A DNA stretch of 11,791 nt from PALSA-243 sp049522755 (GTDB lineage Bacteria; Acidobacteriota; Terriglobia; Bryobacterales; Bryobacteraceae). The notes beneath the pieces were generated by a model. The model had not been told where the DNA came from and did no database searches. It saw only the letters and a list, made by a program, of their open reading frames with translations. The first letter of the stretch is position 1. Every line of letters begins with the position of its first letter. A program made the translations under genes and the position numbers. Shown piece after piece: positions 1 to 7,206 of the stretch. The stretch spans positions 1 through 11,791 of the forward strand of contig JBEKNN010000274.1 of assembly GCA_049522755.1 (NCBI GenBank), in the 5' to 3' direction.

Positions 1-510
1 CCGCCGCCTCCGGCCGATGTTCCTCCGTTAAATGAATCCGCCATCGGCGCGACTGTCTCCATGCGCCAGCAACTCGAGCAGCATCGCTCCAACCCCGCTT
101 GCGCCGGTTGCCACGCGCGCATGGACCCGATCGGCTTCGGTCTGGAAAACTACGATGCTATCGGCCGCTATCGCGCCGCCGAAGGCAAGTTCTCCATAGA
201 TTCCACCGGCACATTGCCCAATGGAAAATCCTTCTCGGGCGCGGCGGAACTGAAAAGCATCCTGCGGGACGATCCACAGATTTTCACCCGCGCGCTCAGC
301 GTAAAACTGTTGACTTATGCGCTGGGCCGCGGTCTCGAATCGTACGATCGGCCGGCCGTCGACGCCATTGTCAGCCGCGTTCAACAGAGCAATTACCGTT
401 TTTCCGCGCTGGTTCAGGCTATCGTAGATAGCGTACCGTTCGAAATGCGGCGCACGGGCGAGATAAACTTATCGACAGCGGGGCAGCCGCCAACGGAGTT
501 GAAGCGATGA
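1..510 (+). CDS. DUF1588/DUF1585 cytochrome-c-like protein, 3' part only
   Basis: The reading frame is open from the first base, so the gene begins before the window and only its last 169 residues are visible. An internal ATG at 61 is not the start, because the proline-rich lead-in before it (PPPPADVPPLNE) is typical of this family. The segment after it, EQHRSNPACAGCHARMDPIG, is a DUF1588-type sequence with a CxxCH motif (CAGCH, bases 100-114) of the kind that binds c-type haem. The last third, with ALGRGLESYDRPAVD and ending near VPFEMRR, matches the DUF1585 pattern. In known relatives (planctomycetes, Solibacter, myxobacteria) these domains follow DUF1587, DUF1592 and DUF1595 in large exported proteins of unknown function. 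The stop codon overlaps the next start as ATGA, so it probably forms an operon with the DUF1552 gene. Electron transfer is inferred only from the haem motif. Confidence 0.9.
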   Translation, partial: PPPPADVPPLNESAIGATVSMRQQLEQHRSNPACAGCHARMDPIGFGLENYDAIGRYRAAEGKFSIDSTGTLPNGKSFSGAAELKSILRDDPQIFTRALSVKLLTYALGRGLESYDRPAVDAIVSRVQQSNYRFSALVQAIVDSVPFEMRRTGEINLSTAGQPPTELKR

Positions 511-1841
511 AAGCTCTCGATCGTCGAACGTTCCTGCGAGGCGTCGGCGCTTCCATAGGATTACCGTTCCTCGACGCCATGACGCCGGCATTCGCCGCGC
601 CCGGCCGGGCTGCGCATCCGCCATGCCGCCTCATGTTCGTCTACGCGCCAACCGGCGTGATCCCTCTGTATTGGTTCCCCGAAACGACCGGCGCGAACTT
701 CGATTTTCCGAGAACCGTGAAGCCGCTCGAGAAGTTTCGCGGCGACGTTCTGTTTGTGAGCAATCTGGCTCACCACAACTCTCTCGCGCTTGGCGACGGG
801 CCCGGCGACCACGCCCGCGCGGCGGCGACGTATTTGACCGGCATGCACATCAAGAAGACGGAAGGCGCCGATCTTCGCGATGGCATCTCGGCGGATCAGA
901 TTGCCGCCCGTAAGTTCGCCGCCCAAACCCGGTTCCCCTCGCTCGAATTGACGTGTGAAGACAGCCGGCAGGCCGGCGCGTGCGATAGCTATAGTTGCGC
1001 GTACCAGAACATGTCTTGGAAATCCGAGACTCAGCCGCTGCCGCCCGAAATGAATCCGCGGCAGGTCTTCGAACGTCTGTTCGGCGATCTGGACCGTACC
1101 GCCGATCCCGCGGCCCGCGCCCGCCAACGGTCCTATCGCCAGAGCATTCTCGATATTACGCTGCGCGATACCGAGCGCCTCGAAAACAATTTAGGAGCTA
1201 CGGATAAGCGCAAGCTCGACGAATATCTCGGCTCGATCCGCGAAGTGGAGATACGGATCGAGCGCGCCGAACAGGACGCGGCGGTTCCTCCCGGCTTCGA
1301 GAAACCCGCCGGCATTCCCACTACTTTCGCCGAACACGCGCAGCTGATGTTTTCCCTGGTAAGGCTGGCGTTTCAGGCCGATCTCACGCGCGTTGCCACT
1401 TTCATGCTGGCCCGCGAAGGCGGCGTGCGCACGTATCCCGAAATCGGAGTCCCCGAAGCGCACCACTCCTGTTCGCACCATCGGGGCGACCCTGTGCTGA
1501 TCGAGAAGGTGGCCAAGGTCAGCGATTACCACGCGCAACAATTCGCCTGGTTCGTCGAGAAACTCAAGTCCACGCGCGAAGGCGACGGGACGCTGCTCGA
1601 TCACTCGGCTGTCACTTACGGCGCGGCGCTGGGCGATCCGAATATTCACGATCACATCCACCTGCCCACACTGATCGCGGGCCGGGCGAACGGCCGAATC
1701 AAGTCCGGCCGGCACGTCAGGTATCCCGAAGGTACGCCCATGTCGAACCTGCACCTCTCGCTGCTGGACTTAGCGGGAGTTCCCACCGAAACGCTAGGCG
1801 ATGCCACCGGAAAGCTGGACTACATCGCCGATCTGATCTAA
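507..1841 (+). CDS. DUF1552 family exported protein (Tat signal)
   Basis: This gene encodes 444 residues, about the full length of DUF1552 proteins. The N-terminus carries a twin-arginine motif (DRRTFLRG, residues 5-12), a short hydrophobic stretch and a likely cleavage site after PAFA (residue 30), so the protein is predicted to leave the cytoplasm folded via Tat. The body has family-type segments such as FVYAPTGVIPLYWFPE near residues 44-59, HARAAATYLTG and a C-terminal LHLSLLDLAGVPTETLGD. The start at 507 is supported by the Tat motif immediately after it and by the 4-base ATGA overlap with the upstream stop, which implies translational coupling. DUF1552 is almost always found beside DUF1592/1588/1585 proteins, as here. 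Its biochemical role is not established. A resemblance to alkaline-phosphatase or sulfatase-like folds is sometimes suspected, but nothing here proves it. Confidence 0.93.
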   Translation: MKALDRRTFLRGVGASIGLPFLDAMTPAFAAPGRAAHPPCRLMFVYAPTGVIPLYWFPETTGANFDFPRTVKPLEKFRGDVLFVSNLAHHNSLALGDGPGDHARAAATYLTGMHIKKTEGADLRDGISADQIAARKFAAQTRFPSLELTCEDSRQAGACDSYSCAYQNMSWKSETQPLPPEMNPRQVFERLFGDLDRTADPAARARQRSYRQSILDITLRDTERLENNLGATDKRKLDEYLGSIREVEIRIERAEQDAAVPPGFEKPAGIPTTFAEHAQLMFSLVRLAFQADLTRVATFMLAREGGVRTYPEIGVPEAHHSCSHHRGDPVLIEKVAKVSDYHAQQFAWFVEKLKSTREGDGTLLDHSAVTYGAALGDPNIHDHIHLPTLIAGRANGRIKSGRHVRYPEGTPMSNLHLSLLDLAGVPTETLGDATGKLDYIADLI

Positions 1842-1935
1842 TTTGTCGGGGATAGATTTGCCGCGGCGCGAAATACCAATCGGCTTGAAAATCGCAAAAA
1901 CCTCAATATTTTACCGCTAACTCTGACGATTTTTC

Positions 1936-1965
1936 TTGACAGCGTTTCCTGGCCTGCTGTAGAAT
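1936..1965 (+). promoter_or_regulatory. Sigma70-type promoter before the TonB receptor pseudogene
   Basis: A perfect TTGACA -35 box (1936-1941) is followed after 18 bases by TAGAAT (1960-1965), five of six matches to the -10 consensus. Transcription would start near 1972, leaving a leader of about 28 bases that contains a strong Shine-Dalgarno stretch AAGGGGA (1988-1994) five bases before the ATG at 2000. It lies in the 158-base gap after the DUF1552 gene, so it reads only into the broken receptor gene. The promoter looks intact although the gene is not. Confidence 0.7.
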
Positions 1966-1999
1966 CGCTCGCAAGGGTTCCTATTTTAAGGGGACATCC

Positions 2000-4046
2000 A
2001 TGTCGAATCGGTCCTTGGCCGTAGCCTCGCTCGTCTGAGCTTTTTCGCTGCGCCGTTCAGTGCGTCCTCCCAGGTTCTCTACGGGTCGCTGACGGGCAAC
2101 GTCGTCGACGTTTCGGGCAGCGCCGTGCCGAACGCCAAAGTGGACGCCACCAACATCGCTACCGGCATCGGCAAGCAGGCCACCACCGAGGCCGCGGCGT
2201 ATTCCTCATGCAAGACCTCCAGGCGGGGGTCTACAAAGTCACCATCAGCGCCCCGGCGTTTGCGACCTTGATCGAATCCGGCGTCCAGATCGCCGAGAAC
2301 ACCGACCGGCGCATCGATGTTCACCTGCAGGCCGCCAATGTGGGACAGACTGTGACCGTTGCGGCCGACGCCGCGGTCCTGCAGACCGATCGCGCAGACG
2401 TCAACCATCAGATATCCACGCAGGAAGCCGCCGATCTGCCGCTCACCGGCACCAACGGCATGCGCAACTTCGAGAGCATCTTTGTCACCGTGCCTGGGTT
2501 TTCGCCTCCGGTCGCCAACAGTTCCACCGCGTCGAATCCTACGCAATCGATGGCGTCCTACGTCAACGGGTCGACCATGACCGGCAATAACATGAAGCTG
2601 GATGGCGGCAGCGACGTCTATCCCTGGCTGCCGCAGATTGCCAGCTATATCCCTCCCGCGGAGGCGATTCAATCGGTCAACATAGTGACCAACAGTTTCA
2701 GCGCCGAACAGGGCAACGCCGCCGGATCGTCCATCACCGCGATCATGAAATCCGGAACCAATCAATTTCACGGCGCCGCCTGGGAGTACAACACTAATGA
2801 CGCACTGGTGGCCCGCAACTTCTTTTACTACCAGCCCAACGAGGCGAAGAACATCCTGAATCAGTTCGGAACCGACCTCGGCGGGCCGATTGAGAAAAAT
2901 AAGCTGTTCTTGTTCGGTATTTGGGAGCGGAGCGTTCAGCGCATGCTCGCCAATGTCACCGAGTCGGCGGCGCCGACCGCCATCCGCGGGGGCAACTTCT
3001 CAAGCGTCAGCACCGTGATCTATAACCCCGCCACAGGTACGTCGTCGGGTACAGGGCGCACGCCTTTCCCGGGTAACGTCATCCCCACGTCGATGATCAG
3101 TACTGCCGCCGCGACAATGACCTCGCTGCTTCCCCAGCCGAACTACGGGACCGCCGGTTCGGACTCTAATAACTACTTCGGGACAGGCAATCTCGCCTTC
3201 ACCCGCGATAACATCGACCTGAAGGCTAACTACAACGTTACTCAAAAACTCTCGCTCTTCGCCCGCTATAGCATCTCGCCGAGCGATATCCTCGATCCGC
3301 AAGTGCTTGGAGCCGCGGGTGGCCCAACGGCCGATGGCGGTCAACCCGGCAATGGCGCCGGGCTGATTCAGACTGTTTCGATCGGCGGAACTTATATCAT
3401 TAGTCCCACCCTCCTGCTGGATGGCAATTCCGCCTTCACCAGGTTGAATCTCAAGGGCCAAAACACGGACATCAACACGAACTTCGGGTTGACCACGCTT
3501 AACATACCCGGCGCCAACGGTCCTAACATCTGGTACGGAGGAATTCCCGATTTCAACATCGGCGATTTCGCCGCATTAGGCAATACTAACGCCTCCAATC
3601 CGTTCTGGTTCCGCGACGGGCTCTGGGTGGAATCCGGCAATCTCAGCTGGGTCAAGGGCTCGCACAACTTCCGGTTCGGCGTGGAATACTTCCACTATTC
3701 CATCATCGATATCCAAGCCAACAGCACCACCGGCCTGCGCGGCGGATTCGCCTTCACCGGCGGCCTGACGTCTCTCAACGGGGGCGCTTCGGCCAACGCT
3801 TATAATGCCTGGGCCGATTTTCTGCTGGGGATGCCCACCATTGTCACGCACGACTATCAGTACATCGACCCGGCGGCGGTGATCGAAAGCACTTTTTCCG
3901 CCTATGCCCGCGATCAATTGCAGGTCAGCCGCAAGCTGACATTCACTTATGGAATCCGCTACGAGCTATATCCCTACGCGCACGGCCAGCATGGCATCGA
4001 TGGAATTCATTACGACGTCAACACAAACATAGTGGAGCTAGGGTAA
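2000..4046 (+). pseudogene. TonB-dependent receptor with carboxypeptidase-regulatory-like domain, broken
   Basis: The family is the large Acidobacterial outer-membrane receptor type with an N-terminal carboxypeptidase-regulatory-like domain, then plug and barrel, usually about 1000-1200 residues. Translation from the ATG at 2000 gives a signal-peptide start (MSNRSLAVASLV), then TGA at 2036-2038. The same frame continues as AFFAAPFSASSQVLYGSLTG, so the stop sits inside the signal peptide. The frame holds through the regulatory domain to AAAYSS near 2204, after which homology resumes one frame over (MQDLQAGVYKVTISAP from 2208), consistent with one lost base. From there 612 codons are open: plug-like segments such as NIVTNSFSAEQGNAAGSSIT and ALVARNFFYY, and barrel strands. 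The gene ends at NTNIVELG, where relatives normally continue for several hundred more residues, so much of the barrel and the C-terminal strand needed for assembly are missing. A functional product is very unlikely. Sequencing error could explain the first two lesions but hardly the third. Confidence 0.88.
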
Positions 4047-6065
4047 TGCCAGCGCGATCAGTTCCGCCGGAACTCCCGGCCCCCCGACCGCGACTACGAT
4101 GAATTGCCTGTCGTCGACCATGTAAGTCATCGGGATTCCGGTAGCCATCGCCGGCAGCGCCATTTGGTGAATGAGCTTGCCCGTCTTCTTATCCAGAACG
4201 CGGAACATGTTTCCGCCGCCGCCGGGGGCGGCCGCAAACAGACTGTTGCCTTCCGGCGCGAACAGCAGCGTCTTGGTCACCATCAACAGAGCCCGCGAAG
4301 GCTTGCCCGTATTGCTCAGGTCGATGCCCTTCATCGCGGGGTGGTTCTTTATGTAGTCCGGAGCCTCGCCGTTGGCGGTCATCCAGAGATGGTCTCCGCT
4401 ATTCAGGTCGATGGCGGTAATGCGGCCCCATGGCGGTTTGATCAAGGGCAATCCTTGTGGTCCGATGTTGCTGCGCGCGGCCGCTGACTCGCCATCGTCG
4501 GAGCGCGACGGCCCACCCCCCGCGGCTCCGCCCCTTCCTCCTCTGCTTCCTCCGCCGACATAACCCATGTCCGAACGCTTGGGATCCGCGACAGAGACCG
4601 CCAGCGGATCCTGATTCGTCACCGACGCGACGTATAAAATGCCCGTTTCCGCGTCGGCTGCGCCACCAGGCCAGTTCCCGCCGCCGACATGGTTGGGCAG
4701 CATCAAAATCCCAAGTTTGCCATTCGCATCCGCCACGATGGGCGGCGTATAGAGAGGTCCCATCTGGTATTGCGAAGCGATCTTGATCGCCTCCTCTTTG
4801 AGCGCCGGCGTGAAGTCGATCAGATCGTCGAGGCTGGTTCCCTGCCGGTCGAAGGGCGCGGGTTTGGTGGGGAAGGGTTGCGTGAGCGCCGTTCTCTCGC
4901 CCGGGACGCTGGACTGCGGTACGGGGCGCTCCACAATGGGCCAGACCGGAACGCCAGTCACGCGGTCGAACACGTACGTGAACGCCTGTTTCGTGACCTG
5001 CGCCACGGCTTTGATCCTCTTACCATTGACTGTGATGTCGAGCAGGATTGGCGGCGCGGCAACATCCCAGTCCCAGATATCGTGATGGACCAGTTGGAAA
5101 TACCAGATGCGCTTCCCGGTGCGCGCATCCAGGCACACCAGGCTGTCGGAAAAGAGATTGTCGCCGTGCCGGTTCCCCCCGTAGAAATCACCTGTGGGAG
5201 ATTCTACCGGGATATACACGTAGCCCAGTTCTTCGTCGCCGCTTAAGGGCGCCCACGCGCCGGTATTACCGGTAAATTTCCAGGAATCGTTCTCCCACGT
5301 TTCGTTGCCGAATTCGCCGGCATGGGCGATGGTGCGGAAAGTCCAGAGTTTCTTGCCGGTGCGCACGTCAAAGCCGCGAACATAGCCCGGCACGTTGGTC
5401 TTGGAAACCGGAGCCGTACCGGTCAGCAAGGCAGCGCCCGTTACCACCGTGTCCCGGATCACTATGGCCGGTGAACTGGACCCGATCTGCCCCGGCTTCA
5501 CCACGTCGCGATCGAGCCCTTCGGTGAGGTCGACGAAGCCGTCCTTACCGAAACCCGCGAGGGGAGTTCCGTTCTTCGCATTCAGCGCAACCAACTGGAA
5601 TCCAGGCGTGATCAGCAGAATGCGATTGTCGCCTTTGCCGTCGCTCCAATAGGCCACCCCGCGGTTATTCGCGCGGGCAACCACGGCGCCGCGCGGGCCT
5701 TCGTCCAGACGATACATCCACAGCGTCTCACCCGTGGCGGCGTCCACCGCCAGCACATCGCGCCTGGCGCCGGCTGTGAAATAGAGGACGCCTCCAACCA
5801 TCAAAGGCGTCACTTCCCAATTGATGTCGGGCCGCTTACTGAAGTTCTCGGCTTTCCACTGCCAGGCGATTTTCAGGTCTTTGACGTTGGCCGCGTTGAT
5901 CTGGTCGAGCGGCGAGTACTTGGTGGTTCCCGAGTCGCCGCCGTAGAATCGCCACTCTCCGTTCTTCGCGCCCTGCTGCGCGGCGGCGGGAAGCGCCATA
6001 GCGAGGATTGACAGTACCACCGAAAAACTACGATACCCGGTAGTTCGGGTCTTGAGTCGAGTCAT
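4038..6065 (-). CDS. Exported PQQ-dependent dehydrogenase (quinoprotein glucose/alcohol dehydrogenase type)
   Basis: This gene encodes 675 residues with a Sec-type signal peptide (basic start, hydrophobic residues 14-28, likely cleavage near LPAAAQQ). The mature chain reads as an eight-bladed quinoprotein propeller: it opens with EWRFYGGDSGTTKYSPLDQI (residues 37-56) and has repeated tryptophan-docking-like segments (DAATGETLWMYR, DVRTGKKLWTFR, DARTGKRIWYFQ). HHDIWDWD (327-334) matches the active-site region of membrane glucose dehydrogenase, where an aspartate acts as the base. These enzymes oxidise sugars or alcohols in the periplasm and pass electrons to the respiratory chain. There is no N-terminal membrane-anchor domain and no CxxCH, so it must use a separate acceptor. 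A glycine/serine-rich insert (about 504-531) is unusual. AAGGGGA (6071-6077) lies five bases before the ATG and supports the start. The exact substrate cannot be told from sequence. The 3' end overlaps the convergent receptor pseudogene by 9 bases. Confidence 0.93.
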   Translation of the reverse strand: MTRLKTRTTGYRSFSVVLSILAMALPAAAQQGAKNGEWRFYGGDSGTTKYSPLDQINAANVKDLKIAWQWKAENFSKRPDINWEVTPLMVGGVLYFTAGARRDVLAVDAATGETLWMYRLDEGPRGAVVARANNRGVAYWSDGKGDNRILLITPGFQLVALNAKNGTPLAGFGKDGFVDLTEGLDRDVVKPGQIGSSSPAIVIRDTVVTGAALLTGTAPVSKTNVPGYVRGFDVRTGKKLWTFRTIAHAGEFGNETWENDSWKFTGNTGAWAPLSGDEELGYVYIPVESPTGDFYGGNRHGDNLFSDSLVCLDARTGKRIWYFQLVHHDIWDWDVAAPPILLDITVNGKRIKAVAQVTKQAFTYVFDRVTGVPVWPIVERPVPQSSVPGERTALTQPFPTKPAPFDRQGTSLDDLIDFTPALKEEAIKIASQYQMGPLYTPPIVADANGKLGILMLPNHVGGGNWPGGAADAETGILYVASVTNQDPLAVSVADPKRSDMGYVGGGSRGGRGGAAGGGPSRSDDGESAAARSNIGPQGLPLIKPPWGRITAIDLNSGDHLWMTANGEAPDYIKNHPAMKGIDLSNTGKPSRALLMVTKTLLFAPEGNSLFAAAPGGGGNMFRVLDKKTGKLIHQMALPAMATGIPMTYMVDDRQFIVVAVGGPGVPAELIALALP

Positions 6066-6252
6066 CTAAGTCCCCTTACTTCGTCGTTCCATTTCGATCC
6101 GAATCTCGTTCAGCGCCGCAACATGGCGGGCAAGTTCCTTACAGATCGCCGACGGTCATCCCAATCCACTTTCGCGCGGATTCCTCGCCCGCTGACGGCG
6201 GACCGGCTTCTATTTCGCGCGATGCGCCGTTTCCCTTTGTGTGCGCAGAGGC

Positions 6253-6281
6253 AGCATACACGAAAACGGGGACCGGTTCAA
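6253..6281 (-). promoter_or_regulatory. Weak candidate promoter for the PQQ dehydrogenase
   Basis: Read on the minus strand, TTGAAC (6276-6281) and TATGCT (6253-6258) are separated by 17 bases, each matching four of six consensus positions. Transcription would begin near 6246 and leave a leader of about 180 bases before the dehydrogenase ATG at 6065. The match is modest and no better candidate was seen nearer the gene, so this is only a suggestion. Confidence 0.22.
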
Positions 6282-6303
6282 GCAGACTTCAATCCCTTGT
6301 CAA

Positions 6304-6351
6304 GGCAAAATAGAAATGTCCCCTTTCTGGCAAAGTAGAAACGTCCCCTTT
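6304..6351. repeat. Two 23-bp direct repeats with 25-bp period
   Basis: Units at 6304-6326 and 6329-6351 agree at 21 of 23 bases. Both start ggcaaa, contain tagaaa and end gtccccttt; the differences are a/g at unit position 7 and t/c at position 14. Both changes are transitions, so this is an older duplication or a pair of maintained binding sites. They lie near the left edge of the possible mobile element and resemble transposase-binding repeats at insertion-sequence ends. Confidence 0.85.
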
Positions 6352-6611
6352 AGCCTGGGCCTCTGCGGACTGCATGTTAATCTGCGAACACCGGTGAAGC
6401 GGAGACGGGCTCTGCTGGCGAGCAACCCGATCGAGGAATAGCCGGTGCGGAACTCATCGCGGACGATGAGAAGCGCCTGGTCCTCCGCGACGCGTTCTTT
6501 GCCTGGGCTCGGGGCCGACCAGCGGGAGGTGGTTCGGTCTCGCCCCAGGATTTGGTTTTGACTTTGTTTTGGTTTGGAAACCACATCGGACCGATAGATT
6601 CCGCCCTTTCT

Positions 6612-6650
6612 AAGAAAACGCATACTGGGGGCCCTCAGTATTGTTCTTTG
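6612..6650. terminator. Palindrome with T-rich flanks, possible bidirectional terminator
   Basis: ATACTGGGGGCCCTCAGTAT (6622-6641) folds into an eight-pair stem around GGCC, with one G:U pair on the plus strand. On the minus strand the hairpin is followed by GCGTTTTCTT, which suits a rho-independent terminator for the minus-strand array whose last gene, hicA, ends at 6802 about 160 bases upstream. On the plus strand it is followed by TGTTCTTTG. The right inverted repeat of the possible mobile element overlaps it, so the palindrome may instead belong to that element. Confidence 0.4.
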
Positions 6651-6801
6651 ACACTGTGCGATGGAGTGGCGGGGAAGGGATCGTCGCAAACTCTCTTTGA
6701 CGAATAATGATCCCCGGCTTACCGGTTCCGCTCGTGCGGAGAGTTTCCCTTTTAAGAGCGGGTAACATTCCGGAGTTCCGGATGCCTTGCTGCGATCCGA
6801 G

Positions 6802-6993
6802 TCAGCCCGGCGGATCGGGAATAGAGCGCTTTCGACAAATCTTCCTCGCCGGCAGACTCGAGATTTCCGAATGCCTTGGAACGGCTTCCGCGTGGCCGGT
6901 TTGGGGATTCTCCCAGAGAGAATGCTCCCTGCCCTCCCGGCGCAATATGCAGCCGTGCCACCGCAGATGGCGCAGAAGCGCCTGCTGCTTCAT
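6802..6993 (-). CDS. hicA: HicA-like mRNA interferase toxin
   Basis: This small 63-residue protein has the HicA pattern: an N-terminal helix (QALLRHLRWHGC, residues 3-14), a conserved glycine and histidine in REGREHSLW (residues 19-27, with the likely catalytic histidine in it), NPQTG, then AVPRHSEI and a C-terminal helix containing ARKIC. HicA toxins bind RNA through a double-stranded-RNA-binding-like fold and cut mRNA, and are held inactive by HicB. Its ATG overlaps the stop of the upstream hicB-like gene (ATGA, 6990-6993), which gives coupled translation in the antitoxin-first order common for the HicB-like subtype. The segment SSLPARKIC, with a proline where relatives usually have a helix-friendly residue, hints that the C-terminal helix may be altered, so toxin activity is uncertain. 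Confidence 0.85.
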   Translation of the reverse strand: MKQQALLRHLRWHGCILRREGREHSLWENPQTGHAEAVPRHSEISSLPARKICRKRSIPDPPG

Positions 6994-7205
6994 CCGACTA
7001 CAACCAGATCCTTATCCGCATCGGCAGGCATCGTCCTGAACGAGTCGTCCCGCCTATGTTCCAGAAAGAGCGCGATCGCCTCACGAAGATTGGCCAGGCA
7101 TTCTTCTCGTGTTTTCCCTTGACCATTGGCTCCCGGAATCTCGGCGCAATATGCGATGTACCAATCGCCGTCCCGTTCCACAATTGCGGTGAATTCGTTG
7201 CGCAT
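6990..7205 (-). CDS. hicB: HicB-like antitoxin
   Basis: The 71-residue protein begins MRNEFTAIVERDGDWYIAYC and continues with EIPGANGQGKTREECLANLREAI, the compact partial-RNase-H-like fold of the HicB-like antitoxins. The length equals that of short family members, which lack the C-terminal DNA-binding domain of longer HicB proteins. Its role is to bind and neutralise HicA encoded immediately downstream. The ATG lies one base after the stop of the dehydratase gene (TAG, G, ATG), and no good independent Shine-Dalgarno is visible apart from sequence inside the dehydratase end, so translation is probably coupled to it. Without a DNA-binding domain, autoregulation by HicB alone is doubtful. Confidence 0.9.
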   Translation of the reverse strand: MRNEFTAIVERDGDWYIAYCAEIPGANGQGKTREECLANLREAIALFLEHRRDDSFRTMPADADKDLVVVG

Positions 7206-7206
7206 C

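Larger units (their letters stand above)
6298..6653. mobile_element. Possible insertion-sequence remnant or small non-autonomous element
   Basis: The left edge TGTCAAGGCAAAATA (6298-6312) and the reverse complement of the right edge TGTCAAAGAACAATA (6639-6653) agree at 12 of 15 positions, giving imperfect terminal inverted repeats about 356 bases apart with 5'-TG ends. Just inside the left edge is a pair of 23-base direct repeats, an arrangement known from IS21-type elements, whose ends carry repeated transposase-binding sites. No transposase gene lies inside and no target-site duplication is evident in the immediate flanks. It could therefore be a decayed end of a larger element, a deletion derivative, or partly chance. 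IS21 affiliation is inference only. Confidence 0.4.
6066..6801. other. Gene-poor stretch between the PQQ dehydrogenase and hicA
   Basis: About 735 bases lie between two minus-strand genes and hold no reading frame I can support. Open frames of 60-130 codons exist on both strands, but their predicted proteins are rich in arginine, serine and proline without any recognisable domain, as expected for chance frames in GC-rich DNA. The visible content is a direct-repeat pair at 6304-6351, a possible inverted-repeat-bounded element at 6298-6653, and a strong palindrome at 6622-6641. The parts from 6066 to 6250 and from 6654 to 6801 show nothing definite apart from small palindromes. Confidence 0.7.

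Noticed and set aside
2000..4046. Selenocysteine or programmed recoding at the receptor TGA
   Set aside because: The TGA lies in a signal peptide, no recoding element is evident, and two other lesions in the same gene make simple decay the better explanation.
6300..6689. Minus-strand open frame of about 129 codons across the repeat region
   Set aside because: It runs through the direct repeats and palindrome, has an arginine/serine-biased composition and no recognisable domain; it is probably a chance frame in GC-rich DNA.
6727..6740. Hairpin TCCGC-TCGT-GCGGA followed by pyrimidine-rich sequence on the plus strand
   Set aside because: Only five base pairs, and no plus-strand gene lies upstream to need a terminator.
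6769..6782. Palindrome TCCGGAGTTCCGGA just after hicA, considered as a terminator
   Set aside because: The stem is short and no T-run follows on the minus strand; the palindrome at 6622-6641 is a better candidate.
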